Assembly (NCBI RefSeq): GCF_039523235.1
Contig: NZ_BAAAEX010000003.1
Reading direction: 5' to 3' (one strand)
Length of the DNA: 64,000 bases
Origin: Castellaniella ginsengisoli
GTDB lineage: Bacteria > Pseudomonadota > Gammaproteobacteria > Burkholderiales > Burkholderiaceae_B
Shown here in pieces: positions 26,488 to 38,706 of this stretch (position 1 is the first letter of the stretch; every line of letters begins with the position of its first letter). Both the position numbers and the translations under genes were made by a program. The notes below the pieces were generated by a model. The model did no database searches. It saw only the letters and a program-made list of their open reading frames with translations, and was not told where the DNA came from.

Positions 26488-27414
26488 ATGAAATATTTTG
26501 ATCAGGCCCCGATCTTCAAGCTCTATGGCGGCCGGGAAGAGTGGTCCCGGTCCGAACGGGTGCATTGCGAAACCATTGCTTCGCGCAGCCGCTTGCATCA
26601 TTGGCATATCCGCCCGCACCGGCACGCCGGGCTCTACCAGATCCTTTATCTGCACCGGGGCCGCGCCGTGGTCTGCCTGGACGAGGCGCGGCACGCCGTG
26701 CAGGGGCCGGCGTGGGTCGAAATCCCGCAGGCTTTCGTGCATGGCTTCGAGTTCGACGAGGACTGCGCCGGCCACGTCGTCACGATCGCCTACCCCCTGC
26801 TGCAACACTTGATCCACCTGCTCGGGCCGCGCGCCGTCCCGCCCTCCCAGCCGGTCATCCACACCCTCGACCGCCATGACGGCGCCGGCCTGCGCGCCGC
26901 CTTCGCGCACCTGAACGCCCAGTATCTGTCCCGCGACGATTTCCGCGACGCGCGCATCGAGGCCTGGCTGACCCTGATCTATGCGCGGCTGCGCAGCCGC
27001 CATCCTGGCGCAGATCCCGAAGGCCCGCGCCGGGCCCGGGGCCTGGAACATCACACGCGCTTCGGCGAACTGCTGGAGGCCTCGTACGCTGTGCATCACG
27101 ACGTGGCCTGGTACGCCGCCCGGCTGGGCATGACCGCCGCCCACCTGAACGTGATCACCCGCGCCCACGCCGGAAAATCTCCGCTGCAACTGATCCACGA
27201 GCGGCTGGCGCTGGAAGCCGGACGCAGCCTGATCTACACATCCATGACCATCGGCGAGATCTCGGATGCCCTGGGATTTTCAGAGCCAGCCCATTTCACG
27301 CGGTTCTTTCGCAAGGCGGCCGGGGAATCGCCCCGGGCGTTCCGCCAGCGCGCCTGGGATCAGGACGAGGTGCCGCCCGAGGCGGCCCCGGTCCGGGGCT
27401 CGCCGCGCACATAA
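26488..27414 (+). CDS. pobR: AraC-family regulator divergent from pobA (PobR type)
   Basis: 308 residues: sensor domain beginning MKYFDQAPIFKLYGG with HHWHIRPHRHAGLYQILYL, then two HTH motifs (HHDVAWYAARLGMTAAHLNV; IGEISDALGFSEPAHFTRFF). The arrangement, 165 bp divergent from pobA, matches AraC-type PobR activators that respond to 4-hydroxybenzoate. The ATG at 26488 is used; the open frame runs further upstream but over the pobA promoter. A GAGGA lies about 15 bp upstream, rather far. The last 55 bp overlap the 3' end of dctD. Confidence 0.85.
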   Translation: MKYFDQAPIFKLYGGREEWSRSERVHCETIASRSRLHHWHIRPHRHAGLYQILYLHRGRAVVCLDEARHAVQGPAWVEIPQAFVHGFEFDEDCAGHVVTIAYPLLQHLIHLLGPRAVPPSQPVIHTLDRHDGAGLRAAFAHLNAQYLSRDDFRDARIEAWLTLIYARLRSRHPGADPEGPRRARGLEHHTRFGELLEASYAVHHDVAWYAARLGMTAAHLNVITRAHAGKSPLQLIHERLALEAGRSLIYTSMTIGEISDALGFSEPAHFTRFFRKAAGESPRAFRQRAWDQDEVPPEAAPVRGSPRT

Positions 27415-28754
27415 GCCCGCCGGTCGATGCCGTAACGGCGCAGCTTGTCGTAGAACGTCTTGCGCGGCAGCCCCAGGGCGGCCAGCACGCCCCGGATGTC
27501 ACCGTCGTGCGCGGCCAGGGCCTCGCGGATCAGTTCGGCCTCGTAGCGCTCGATCCGCTCGGGCAGGCTGCCCGCATCCGGCGCCGTTGCGCAGGAAGCA
27601 CCAGCCGGCATCGGCTGCACGCCCAGCACGCAGCGATCCGCGACATGCGCCAGTTCGCGCACATTGCCGGGCCAGTCGTGCGCCATCAGGCGACGCCACA
27701 GCGCGGGATCGGGCTGCGGCGCCGGACAGCCGAAGCGCCGGGCGGCCAGGGCCGCAAAATGAGTGAACAGCAGCGGGATGTCCTCGCGGCGTTCACGCAA
27801 GGGCGGGATGTTCACCGTCACGACATTGAGCCGGTAGTACAGGTCCTCTCGAAACTGCGCGCGCAGCGCCGGATCGCCCAGGTCGGCCTTGGTAGCGGCC
27901 ACCACCCGCAAATCCACGGTCCGCTGCTCGTTGGTGCCCAGCGGCGCGACCTGGCGCGTTTCCAGCACCCGCAGCAGCCGCACCTGCATCGCAGCGGACA
28001 TGCTCTCGATTTCGTCGAGGAACAGGGTGCCGCCGTGCGCATGTTCGATGCGGCCCACGCGGCGCTTTTGCGCGCCGGTGAACGCACCGGCCTCATGACC
28101 GAACAGCTCGCTCTCGACCACCGATTCGGGCAGCGCGCCGCAGTTGATGGCGACGAAAGGCGCATCCCGCCGACGGCTGAGCCGGTGCAGAACCTGGGCC
28201 ACGACTTCTTTGCCGCTGCCGGTCTCACCATGGATCAGGACGTCCACATCGGCATCGGCCACATGGCGCAGCAGTTCGCGGATCCGCACCATGGCCGGGG
28301 CATCGCCGATCAGCATCGATTCGGCGGCATCGGCCCCGCCCGCGCCCGAGGCCTGCGCCTGCAGCCGGCGGTTTTCCAGGACCAGCCGCCGCTGCGCCGT
28401 GCCGTGCCGGATGGCGGCCAGCAGCCGTTCGGGCGCATACGGCTTGGACAGGAAATCGTAGGCGCCCTCGCGCATGGCACCCACAGCCATCTCGATGTCG
28501 CCATGGCCGGTGATGAGAATCACGGGGATTTCGGGATCGAGCCGCCGCACGTGCCTGAACAGCGCCAGGCCGTCCATGTCGGCCATGCGCACATCCGTGA
28601 CCAGGACGCCCGGGAAAGTGTCGGTGAGGATGTCCAGCGCTTCGCGCGCGCCCGCGCAGGCCTGTACGGACACCCCCTGCAGATCGAGCGCCTGCGCATT
28701 GGCATGGCGCACGTCCGCGTCGTCGTCCACGAACACCACATTCATCGGACTCAT
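27360..28754 (-). CDS. dctD: C4-dicarboxylate sigma-54 response regulator
   Basis: 464 residues: receiver domain with phospho-acceptor D54 (LVTDVRM), AAA+ domain with Walker A GETGSGKE (176-183) and the sigma-54 contact loop GAFTGA (223-228), and a Fis-type HTH at the C-terminus (GVLAALGLPRKTFYDKLRR). The ATG overlaps the dctB stop by 4 bp. Phosphorylated DctD activates dctA from upstream sites; a palindrome and a -24/-12 promoter are present between dctB and dctA. Convergent 55-bp overlap with the AraC gene. Confidence 0.93.
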   Translation of the reverse strand: MSPMNVVFVDDDADVRHANAQALDLQGVSVQACAGAREALDILTDTFPGVLVTDVRMADMDGLALFRHVRRLDPEIPVILITGHGDIEMAVGAMREGAYDFLSKPYAPERLLAAIRHGTAQRRLVLENRRLQAQASGAGGADAAESMLIGDAPAMVRIRELLRHVADADVDVLIHGETGSGKEVVAQVLHRLSRRRDAPFVAINCGALPESVVESELFGHEAGAFTGAQKRRVGRIEHAHGGTLFLDEIESMSAAMQVRLLRVLETRQVAPLGTNEQRTVDLRVVAATKADLGDPALRAQFREDLYYRLNVVTVNIPPLRERREDIPLLFTHFAALAARRFGCPAPQPDPALWRRLMAHDWPGNVRELAHVADRCVLGVQPMPAGASCATAPDAGSLPERIERYEAELIREALAAHDGDIRGVLAALGLPRKTFYDKLRRYGIDRRAYVRGEPRTGAASGGTSS

Positions 28755-30649
28755 GCCGCTTCCTCCATCGGCTCCAGCACCACCTCGAACGCCGTCCCCA
28801 AAGAGACGTCCAGCGCACCGAGCGAGCCGCCGAACTCGACGAGAATGTCGCGCGAAATCACCAGCCCCAGACCCATGCCCTGCGGGCGGGTGGTGAAGAA
28901 CGGTGTGAACAGGTGTTCGCGCACCTCCGGGGCGATGCCCGGCCCATTGTCCTCGATCCGCACCCGGACCCGTCCGCCGCCACGCTCGACGCTCAGACAG
29001 ATGCGCGGCTGTCCGGTGTCCGCCAGCGCCTCCAGCGCGTTGTGCAGCAGATTGACGAAAACCTGTTCCAGGCGCATGGCGTCCGCCCGCACCCGGGGCG
29101 ACGGCCCGGTGCGCCGGTCCTCCAGGTGCACGCCCTGCCGGCCCAGGCGCGGGCCGACCAGCATCAGCGCACCATCCAGCGCCGCGTCGAGATCCACGGC
29201 CTCGACACAAGCGGCCCGCTTGCGTGAAAACGCCCGCAGTTCCTGGGTGATGCTGCCGATCCGTTCGGTCAGGCGGGCGATCGTCGACAGGTTCTCATGC
29301 GCGCGGTCCGGCCGGCCTCGCCGCAGGAATTCACCGGCATTGTCGGCATAGGCCCGGATCGCGCCGACCGGCTGGTTGATCTCGTGGGCCACGCCGGCCA
29401 CCACCTGCCCCAGCAGCGAGAGCTTGTTGGCCTGGACCAGTTCGTCCTGCATTTCATGCAGGCACGCCTCGGCCCGGCGGCGTTCCTCGATCTCGTCTCG
29501 CAACCGTTCGTTGGCATGCCGCAACTCGTCGGTGCGCGTGCGGACCTCGGCCTCGAGCGCATCGCGCGCGGCCAGTAACGCCCGGGCCCGGCGGCGCCGC
29601 TGCGCGGCCCACCACCCCGCCATGAACAGGACGGCCAGCATCAGCAGGGTCAACGCCTGGGCGGCCAGCACAGCCTGGGTGAGCGCGGCCGACACGGGGC
29701 TGAGCAGGTGCAGGCGCCAGCCGTCCATGCGCGCCACCGGCTGTTCGATGTGCAGAACGCGCGTGCCCTTTTCCAGGCCGGCCGCCGCGCGCGTCAGACG
29801 CCACAGGGGCGCCGAGGACCAATCCTCGTCCACCAGCATCGAAGACAGGGGCAGCAGGTCCATCGGCGCCGCGCCGAACTGCAGGCTGGCCCGAACCCGG
29901 TCGTCCTCCTCCGGAGACATCGGCTGCGCCACCCGGTAATGCCAATCGTCCGGATAACCCAGCAGCACCACTTGGCGGCTGTCGGTCACGAACTGCGGCA
30001 TGCCGCTACGGGCCCAGGCCGATTCCAGATCGCGGAAACCGATCTTGAGCACGACCACACCCAGCGGCCCGTGCGCGCCATCGATCCGGCGCGACAGATA
30101 CAGGCCCGCCTCGTGGCTCACCACCCCGAGAGCGAAATGCGCGGCATCCCGACCCGCCATGGCCTCCGTGAAATAGGGCCGGAAGCGGTAATCATGGCCG
30201 ACGAAGGAATCGGGTGCGCGCCAGTTGCTGGCCGCCACCGTCCAGCCGGTCACATCCAGCACATAGACGATGGCCGGCCCCAGATCCCGCCCCAGAACTT
30301 CCAGCCGGCGGCTCAGGTCTTCCAGAGCGCGCGGCTCGGGGGACTCGAGCACGCCCGCCAGGGCCGTGTCCTGCGCCAGCACACGTGGAATGGCGCAGTA
30401 CTTGTCGAGCTTGTGATTGAGCGCGGTCAGGCTCAGTTGTGCCGAGGCGCGCGCCTGGGCTTCGATATCCCGCAAAGCGCGCTCTCGCGCCCAATGGCCG
30501 GCGCCCCAGAGCGCCCCCGCCAGCAGGGCGGCTCCGGCCGCGGCCAGCAGCCAGCGCGCCGCCCAGGCAAGCGCGCGGCGTCGCGCGGTGCGTGAAGAAG
30601 CGGAAGGGTCGGGCAGGTGCATGAGAAAAATGAGCGGAATTTCGGACAT
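28751..30649 (-). CDS. dctB: C4-dicarboxylate sensor histidine kinase
   Basis: 632 residues. An N-terminal membrane helix (about 30-55), a periplasmic sensor of about 260 residues with DctB-type features (DYRFRPYFTEAMAG), a second membrane helix, a coiled coil (about 375-415), a HisKA site VAGVAHEINQP, and an ATPase domain with NLLHNALEA, DNGPGI and GLGLVIS. It senses C4-dicarboxylates in the periplasm and phosphorylates DctD. ATG 30649 is preferred because GAGGTG lies 8 bp upstream; ATGs at 30679 and 30622 lack one. Confidence 0.92.
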   Translation of the reverse strand: MSEIPLIFLMHLPDPSASSRTARRRALAWAARWLLAAAGAALLAGALWGAGHWARERALRDIEAQARASAQLSLTALNHKLDKYCAIPRVLAQDTALAGVLESPEPRALEDLSRRLEVLGRDLGPAIVYVLDVTGWTVAASNWRAPDSFVGHDYRFRPYFTEAMAGRDAAHFALGVVSHEAGLYLSRRIDGAHGPLGVVVLKIGFRDLESAWARSGMPQFVTDSRQVVLLGYPDDWHYRVAQPMSPEEDDRVRASLQFGAAPMDLLPLSSMLVDEDWSSAPLWRLTRAAAGLEKGTRVLHIEQPVARMDGWRLHLLSPVSAALTQAVLAAQALTLLMLAVLFMAGWWAAQRRRRARALLAARDALEAEVRTRTDELRHANERLRDEIEERRRAEACLHEMQDELVQANKLSLLGQVVAGVAHEINQPVGAIRAYADNAGEFLRRGRPDRAHENLSTIARLTERIGSITQELRAFSRKRAACVEAVDLDAALDGALMLVGPRLGRQGVHLEDRRTGPSPRVRADAMRLEQVFVNLLHNALEALADTGQPRICLSVERGGGRVRVRIEDNGPGIAPEVREHLFTPFFTTRPQGMGLGLVISRDILVEFGGSLGALDVSLGTAFEVVLEPMEEAA

Positions 30650-30680
30650 TTTAACGCACCTCTGTGCGATATTTCGCACA
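30631..30680. promoter_or_regulatory. Two DctD-type upstream activating sites
   Basis: TGTGCGA-TATT-TCGCACA (30663-30680) is a perfect 7-bp-arm palindrome. TGAGCGG-AATT-TCGGACA (30631-30648) is an imperfect second copy with the same 18-bp size, covering the dctB start codon region. Both lie 96-160 bp upstream of the dctA -24/-12 promoter, the usual enhancer distance for an NtrC-family activator. Confidence 0.7.
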
Positions 30681-30775
30681 AAAATGGCATCAGCCCCCGG
30701 AGAGCTCGGCGCACAGATATGAAATAACTTTTCAGATCAAATAGATAAAGGAGAAATACTGGGACGGAAGAAAAC

Positions 30776-30791
30776 TGGCATGTCGTTTGCT
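30776..30791 (+). promoter_or_regulatory. Sigma-54 promoter of dctA
   Basis: TGGCATG-TCGT-TTGCT matches the TGGCACG-N4-TTGCW consensus except for one base, with the GG and GC elements correctly spaced. It lies 108 bp before the dctA ATG. Confidence 0.8.
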
Positions 30792-30898
30792 TTGATCCTT
30801 CCCGGCACACCGGTAAACCGGCGCCACCGCCCTTTCAAAGAAATGCCGGACCGATGACTGCGCAGGCTTTCGCCCGGCCTTGTCTGGAGACACAGACC

Positions 30899-32260
30899 AT
30901 GATCGACATCCCGACCCATGCCGCTCCCCCGCGCGCACTGCCGTTCTACCGGATCCTCTACGTCCAGGTGCTGTTCGCCATCGCGGTCGGCATCCTGCTC
31001 GGCCACTACGCGCCCGGCCTGGGAGAAGCCATGAAGCCCCTGGGCGACGGCTTCATCAAGCTCGTCAAGATGATCATCGCCCCCGTGATCTTCCTGACCG
31101 TGACGACCGGCATCGCCGCCATGAGCGACCTGAAGAAAGTCGGCCGCGTCACAGGCAAGGCCATGCTGTATTTCCTGACGTTCTCGACCCTGGCCCTGAT
31201 CATCGGCATGATCGTCAGCCACGTCGTGCAGCCCGGCGCCGGCATGCACATCGATCCCTCAACCCTGGACCAGGGCGCCGTGGCTACCTACGTGTCCAAA
31301 GCCCACGACTCGACCATCAGCGGCTTCCTGATGAACATCATCCCGGACACGATGCTCAGTCCCTTCGTCAGCGGCGACATCCTCCAGGTTCTGTTCATCG
31401 CCGTGCTGTCGGGCATCGCCCTGGCCATCATCGGAGAACGCGCCAAGCCAGTGCTGGACCTGCTCACCGCCCTGGCCGCCCCAGTCTTCAAGATCGTGGA
31501 AATCCTGATGAAGGCCGCACCCATCGGTGCCTTCGGCGCCATGGCCTTCACCATCGGCAAGTACGGCATCGGTTCGGTGCTCAATCTGGCGCTGCTGGTG
31601 GGCACCTTCTACGTCACGGCCGTGCTGTTCGTGCTGTTCGTGCTGGGAGCCGTGGCCCGCTACAACGGCTTCTCGATCCTGAAACTGGCGCGCTACATCC
31701 GCGAAGAACTGCTGCTGGTACTGGGTACGAGTTCGTCGGAAGCCGCCCTGCCGACCCTGATGCAGAAGATGGAAGGCGCCGGCTGTTCGAAGTCGGTTGT
31801 GGGCCTGGTGATCCCTACGGGCTACTCCTTCAACCTGGACGGCACCAACATCTACATGACCATGACGGCCCTGTTCATCGCCCAGGCCTGCGACATCCCC
31901 CTGAGCCTGGGCGACCAGATCCTGCTGTTGCTGGTGGCCATGCTCAGCTCCAAGGGCGCGGCCGGCGTCACCGGCGCGGGCTTCATCACGCTGGCGGCCA
32001 CACTGTCGGTCATCCCCTCGGTGCCGGTGGCCGGCATAGCCCTGATCCTGGGCGTGGACCGCTTCATGTCCGAATGCCGCGCCCTGACCAATCTGGTGGG
32101 CAACGCCACAGCCGCTGTGGTCGTGGCCCGCTGGGAAGGCGAACTGGACAAGCGCCGGCTGGATGCGACTCTGGCTTCAGGCGAAATGCCGTTGGAACCG
32201 GGCACCGACGTCCACCCGTCCCTTCCGGCCGAAGTCGAAGGCCAGGCGCAGGCCGCCTGA
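30899..32260 (+). CDS. dctA: C4-dicarboxylate/proton symporter
   Basis: 453 residues of the DAACS (glutamate transporter) fold: eight membrane helices plus re-entrant loops. The serine-rich loop GTSSSEAALP, the NLDGTNIYMT segment and the substrate/cation block RALTNLVGNATA are all intact. It imports succinate, fumarate and malate. Start at ATG 30899 with GGAGA about 9 bp upstream. Regulated by the divergent dctBD pair through sigma-54. Confidence 0.95.
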   Translation: MIDIPTHAAPPRALPFYRILYVQVLFAIAVGILLGHYAPGLGEAMKPLGDGFIKLVKMIIAPVIFLTVTTGIAAMSDLKKVGRVTGKAMLYFLTFSTLALIIGMIVSHVVQPGAGMHIDPSTLDQGAVATYVSKAHDSTISGFLMNIIPDTMLSPFVSGDILQVLFIAVLSGIALAIIGERAKPVLDLLTALAAPVFKIVEILMKAAPIGAFGAMAFTIGKYGIGSVLNLALLVGTFYVTAVLFVLFVLGAVARYNGFSILKLARYIREELLLVLGTSSSEAALPTLMQKMEGAGCSKSVVGLVIPTGYSFNLDGTNIYMTMTALFIAQACDIPLSLGDQILLLLVAMLSSKGAAGVTGAGFITLAATLSVIPSVPVAGIALILGVDRFMSECRALTNLVGNATAAVVVARWEGELDKRRLDATLASGEMPLEPGTDVHPSLPAEVEGQAQAA

Positions 32261-32294
32261 CCCAGGCGGCGCCCGCACGCTGCCCTGTCCCCGG

Positions 32295-32320
32295 AAAAAA
32301 AACGCCGGCCCGAAGGCCGG
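32295..32320 (-). terminator. Rho-independent terminator of aldB
   Basis: CCGGCC-CGAA-GGCCGG (32305-32320) forms a stable stem with a tetraloop. On the minus strand it is followed by a run of eight T (complement of A 32295-32302). It lies 34 bp after the aldB stop and 45 bp after the converging dctA stop. Confidence 0.85.
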
Positions 32321-32353
32321 AATTGCCGATGACCGTCCGACGGCCTCACGACA

Positions 32354-33880
<1,527 letters not shown>

Positions 33881-33966
33881 GTCTGTCTCCTTGTCGATGA
33901 GCCGCTCCCGCGCAAGCGGGAGCCGGGTGCGCCGCCGCACGGCGCGGCAGCGCTCTCTTATCTTCA

Positions 33967-33982
33967 AGCAAAGAGCGTGCCA
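33967..33982 (-). promoter_or_regulatory. Sigma-54 promoter of aldB
   Basis: On the minus strand the sequence reads TGGCACG-CTCT-TTGCT, a perfect match to the consensus TGGCACG-N4-TTGCW. It lies 87 bp upstream of the aldB ATG. Confidence 0.88.
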
Positions 33983-34134
33983 ACCTGCTTTCCGCTCACG
34001 GAAGAGCGCACGTCCCGGCGCGGACGGACGACCTGCGGCGGGCGCTCCGGCACGCAGCGCGCGGCTGTCCGCCCGCCGCTTTCAAAGACCGTGCGGCGGT
34101 GGCATACTGGACCCGAAACGGCTTTCAAAACATG

Positions 34135-34203
34135 GACTTGTCGCATTTTGCGACAAGTCTCGCCGCAAACGGCGACAGCCTGAGGCGCGAACTGCGACAA
34201 GTC
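34135..34203. promoter_or_regulatory. Palindromic activator sites for the AcoR-like regulator
   Basis: GACTTGTCGCA (34135-34145), a TTT spacer, and its exact complement TGCGACAAGTC (34149-34159) make a perfect 25-bp palindrome. The 11-mer TGCGACAAGTC is repeated exactly at 34193-34203. These sit about 150-220 bp upstream of the aldB -24/-12 element and just before the regulator start, the right place for an enhancer that also allows autoregulation. Confidence 0.7.
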
Positions 34204-34227
34204 CGCGTCGCCCGGACGGAGGATTCC

Positions 34228-36090
34228 ATGCAGACACCGCCCTCGATCCATTTGACGATGGGGCCCCGCCCGCAGGCGGCGACACGCATCCACCAGTCCT
34301 GGGCGCGCTGCGCCGACCTCGACCCCGCCCTGCTCGCCGACCCCAATCCCCTGCCCCGCGCGGATCTGGACGTGCGGCGCGAAGCCCACCGGCATCTGCT
34401 GCATGCCGCCGAGCCCAGCCTTGAGGCGCTGGGAGCCCTGGCGGACGCAGCGCACAACGTCGTGCTGCTGGCCGACGCCAGCGGCCTGATCCTGCACGAG
34501 CGCGGCAGCCGCAGCTTTCAGGACAAGGCGCGCCGCGTGGCGCTGCAGCCCGGCGTCAGTTGGGCCGAGCCTCTGCGCGGCACCAACGCCATCGGCACGG
34601 CCCTGCACGACGGCCGCGCCGTGCGCATCCACGGCGCGGAGCACTTCTTGGCCTGCAACAGCATCCTCAGTTGCCATGCCGCGCCCATCTTTTCCGCCAC
34701 GGGCGAGATCCTCGGCATTCTCGACCTCTCCGGCCCGGCCGACGACATGCGCGACTACGTCCTGGCCTTGGTGCAGCGCATGGCGCGGGGCATCGCCGAC
34801 CAGATCCTCGGCGAGAGCCCGCTGCGCCGGCTGGACTTCCGCCTCGGCCAGGGGCCGGAGAACGGCGGGCATGCCCTGCTGCTGCTGGACGACGACGCCC
34901 GCATCGCGGGCGCCAACGAGGCCGCCCTGCACGCGCTGGACGCCGACTGGGAGCGGCTGATCGGTACGCCGTGCGCACAGTGGATCGACGGGCCGCTGCA
35001 TACCCGCGACGCCCCGCTGCACCGGCACGACGGCCGCCCCCTGACGGGCCGTCTCATCGTGCCGCCCCGCATGCCGGCGCGCCCGGCGTCCGCCCCGCCC
35101 GCCCCCAGGCCGGCGCCTTCGGCCAGCCTGCGCCCCGAAGCACGCCCCCTGCCCGCGCCCGACGCCGTCAGCGCGCCTTTGCTGGACCAGGCCGTGCGCG
35201 CCCTGGATGCGGGCCTGGCCGTGCTGCTATGCGGGGAAACCGGCACGGGGAAAGAGGTCCTGTCGCGGCATATCCATGCCCGCAGCACCTGGCGCGACGG
35301 CCCCTTCGTCGCCATCAACTGCGCCGCCCTGCCTGAACACCTGGTCGAGTCCGAGCTTTTCGGCTACGAGCCGGGCGCCTTCACCGGCGCGCGGCGCGAG
35401 GGCGCGCGCGGGCTGCTGCGGCAGGCGCAAGGCGGGGTGTTGTTTCTGGACGAGATCGGCGACATGCCGCTGGCGCTGCAGACCCGGCTGCTGCGCGTCC
35501 TCCAGGAACGCGAAGTGCAGCCCCTGGGGTCGGACAAACGCGTTCCCTTGTCATTCGGCCTGGTCAGCGCCAGCCACCAGAACCTGAAGGCGCTGGTGGC
35601 CCAGGGGCGTTTCCGCGCCGACCTGTACTACCGGCTGCAGGACATGCCCTTGCAACTGCCGCCGTTGCGCGACCGTCACGACCTGGCTGCCTTCATCGAC
35701 GAAGCCTACCGGGCCTTGGGCGGCCGCCTGGCGGCCGACGCCCGGCATGCGCTGGCCCGCCACGACTGGCCCGGCAATTACCGCGAACTCTTCAGCGTGC
35801 TGCGGCGGCTGCGCTGCCAACATCCAGGGCCTGTGCCGGTGATGGCCGGCAGCCTTCCCGTGGACATCGGGCAGCCGGCCGACGCGGCGCCGGGCGCGCC
35901 GGCGGACGGCCCGGGCCCCGCGGCCGAGCCGGATCACCCGCCCGGCGCGCGGCCCCATCCGGGCACCGGCCTGCGCGCGCTCGAGCGCCATGCGATCGAA
36001 CAGGCCCTGCAAGCCTGCCAGGGCAACGTCAGCCGTGCCGCGCGCCGCCTGGGGATTCATCGCAGCACGCTGTACCGCAAGCTGAAATGA
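34228..36090 (+). CDS. AcoR-type sigma-54-dependent activator
   Basis: 620 residues. N-terminal GAF-like sensor (about 40-200; ALADAAHNVVLLADASGLIL, GTNAIGTAL), a middle PAS-like stretch, then a proline/alanine-rich linker (about 270-315). The AAA+ domain has Walker A GETGTGKE (about 335) and the sigma-54 loop GAFTGA (about 383). A second low-complexity linker (about 547-575) leads to a Fis-type HTH. No receiver domain, so it probably responds to a ligand such as an aldehyde, alcohol or acetoin. It is divergent from aldB, its probable target. Confidence 0.88.
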   Translation: MQTPPSIHLTMGPRPQAATRIHQSWARCADLDPALLADPNPLPRADLDVRREAHRHLLHAAEPSLEALGALADAAHNVVLLADASGLILHERGSRSFQDKARRVALQPGVSWAEPLRGTNAIGTALHDGRAVRIHGAEHFLACNSILSCHAAPIFSATGEILGILDLSGPADDMRDYVLALVQRMARGIADQILGESPLRRLDFRLGQGPENGGHALLLLDDDARIAGANEAALHALDADWERLIGTPCAQWIDGPLHTRDAPLHRHDGRPLTGRLIVPPRMPARPASAPPAPRPAPSASLRPEARPLPAPDAVSAPLLDQAVRALDAGLAVLLCGETGTGKEVLSRHIHARSTWRDGPFVAINCAALPEHLVESELFGYEPGAFTGARREGARGLLRQAQGGVLFLDEIGDMPLALQTRLLRVLQEREVQPLGSDKRVPLSFGLVSASHQNLKALVAQGRFRADLYYRLQDMPLQLPPLRDRHDLAAFIDEAYRALGGRLAADARHALARHDWPGNYRELFSVLRRLRCQHPGPVPVMAGSLPVDIGQPADAAPGAPADGPGPAAEPDHPPGARPHPGTGLRALERHAIEQALQACQGNVSRAARRLGIHRSTLYRKLK

Positions 36091-36143
36091 CGCGGGGGCC
36101 GCTGAAAGCGGCCCCCACGCTGCGCGGCCTGCGGCCGCTTGCT

Positions 36144-36165
36144 GCCCCCCGAGGGGGCGTTTTTT
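36144..36165 (+). terminator. Rho-independent terminator, first repeat unit
   Basis: GCCCCC-CGA-GGGGGC (36144-36158) followed by G and six T (36160-36165). It should end the acoR-like transcript, 54 bp after its stop. Confidence 0.75.
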
Positions 36166-36226
36166 CCTTGGGGCGGCCCGGCGGAAAAAGGCGGCCCCCA
36201 CGCTGCGCGGCCTGCGGCCGCTTGCT

Positions 36227-36248
36227 GCCCCCCGAGGGGGCGTTTTTT
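36227..36248 (+). terminator. Rho-independent terminator, second repeat unit
   Basis: Exact copy of the preceding terminator, 83 bp further on, giving a tandem double terminator in front of the converging rpoD gene. Confidence 0.7.
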
Positions 36249-36312
36249 CCTTGGGGCGGCCCGGCGGAAAAAGGCGGCCCCCACGCTGCGCGGCCTGCGG
36301 CCGCGCAGGCCG

Positions 36313-38640
<2,328 letters not shown>

Positions 38641-38706
38641 GTGTGGGTTCCGTAGACGCGACAACTTATTGAAAACCATATAGTTTACTGCACTTGCGGG
38701 GAAGAA

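Larger units (their letters stand above)
33881..34227. promoter_or_regulatory. 347-bp divergent aldB / acoR-like control region
   Basis: No gene seen. It holds the aldB sigma-54 promoter (33967-33982), a 25-bp palindrome (34135-34159) and a third half-site (34193-34203), described separately. The regulator ATG at 34228 is preceded by GGAGG. An in-frame earlier ATG at 34099 would place the palindrome inside the regulator coding region, which I consider less likely. Confidence 0.7.
36108..36304. repeat. 83-bp tandem duplication with terminator hairpins
   Basis: Two complete 83-bp units (36108-36190 and 36191-36273) that appear identical, then a 31-bp partial third copy (36274-36304). Each unit begins GCGGCCCCCACGC. 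A further inverted repeat, GCGGCCTGCG-GCCG-CGCAGGCCGC (36290-36313), ends at the rpoD stop. The block fills the space between the convergent acoR-like gene and rpoD. Confidence 0.9.
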
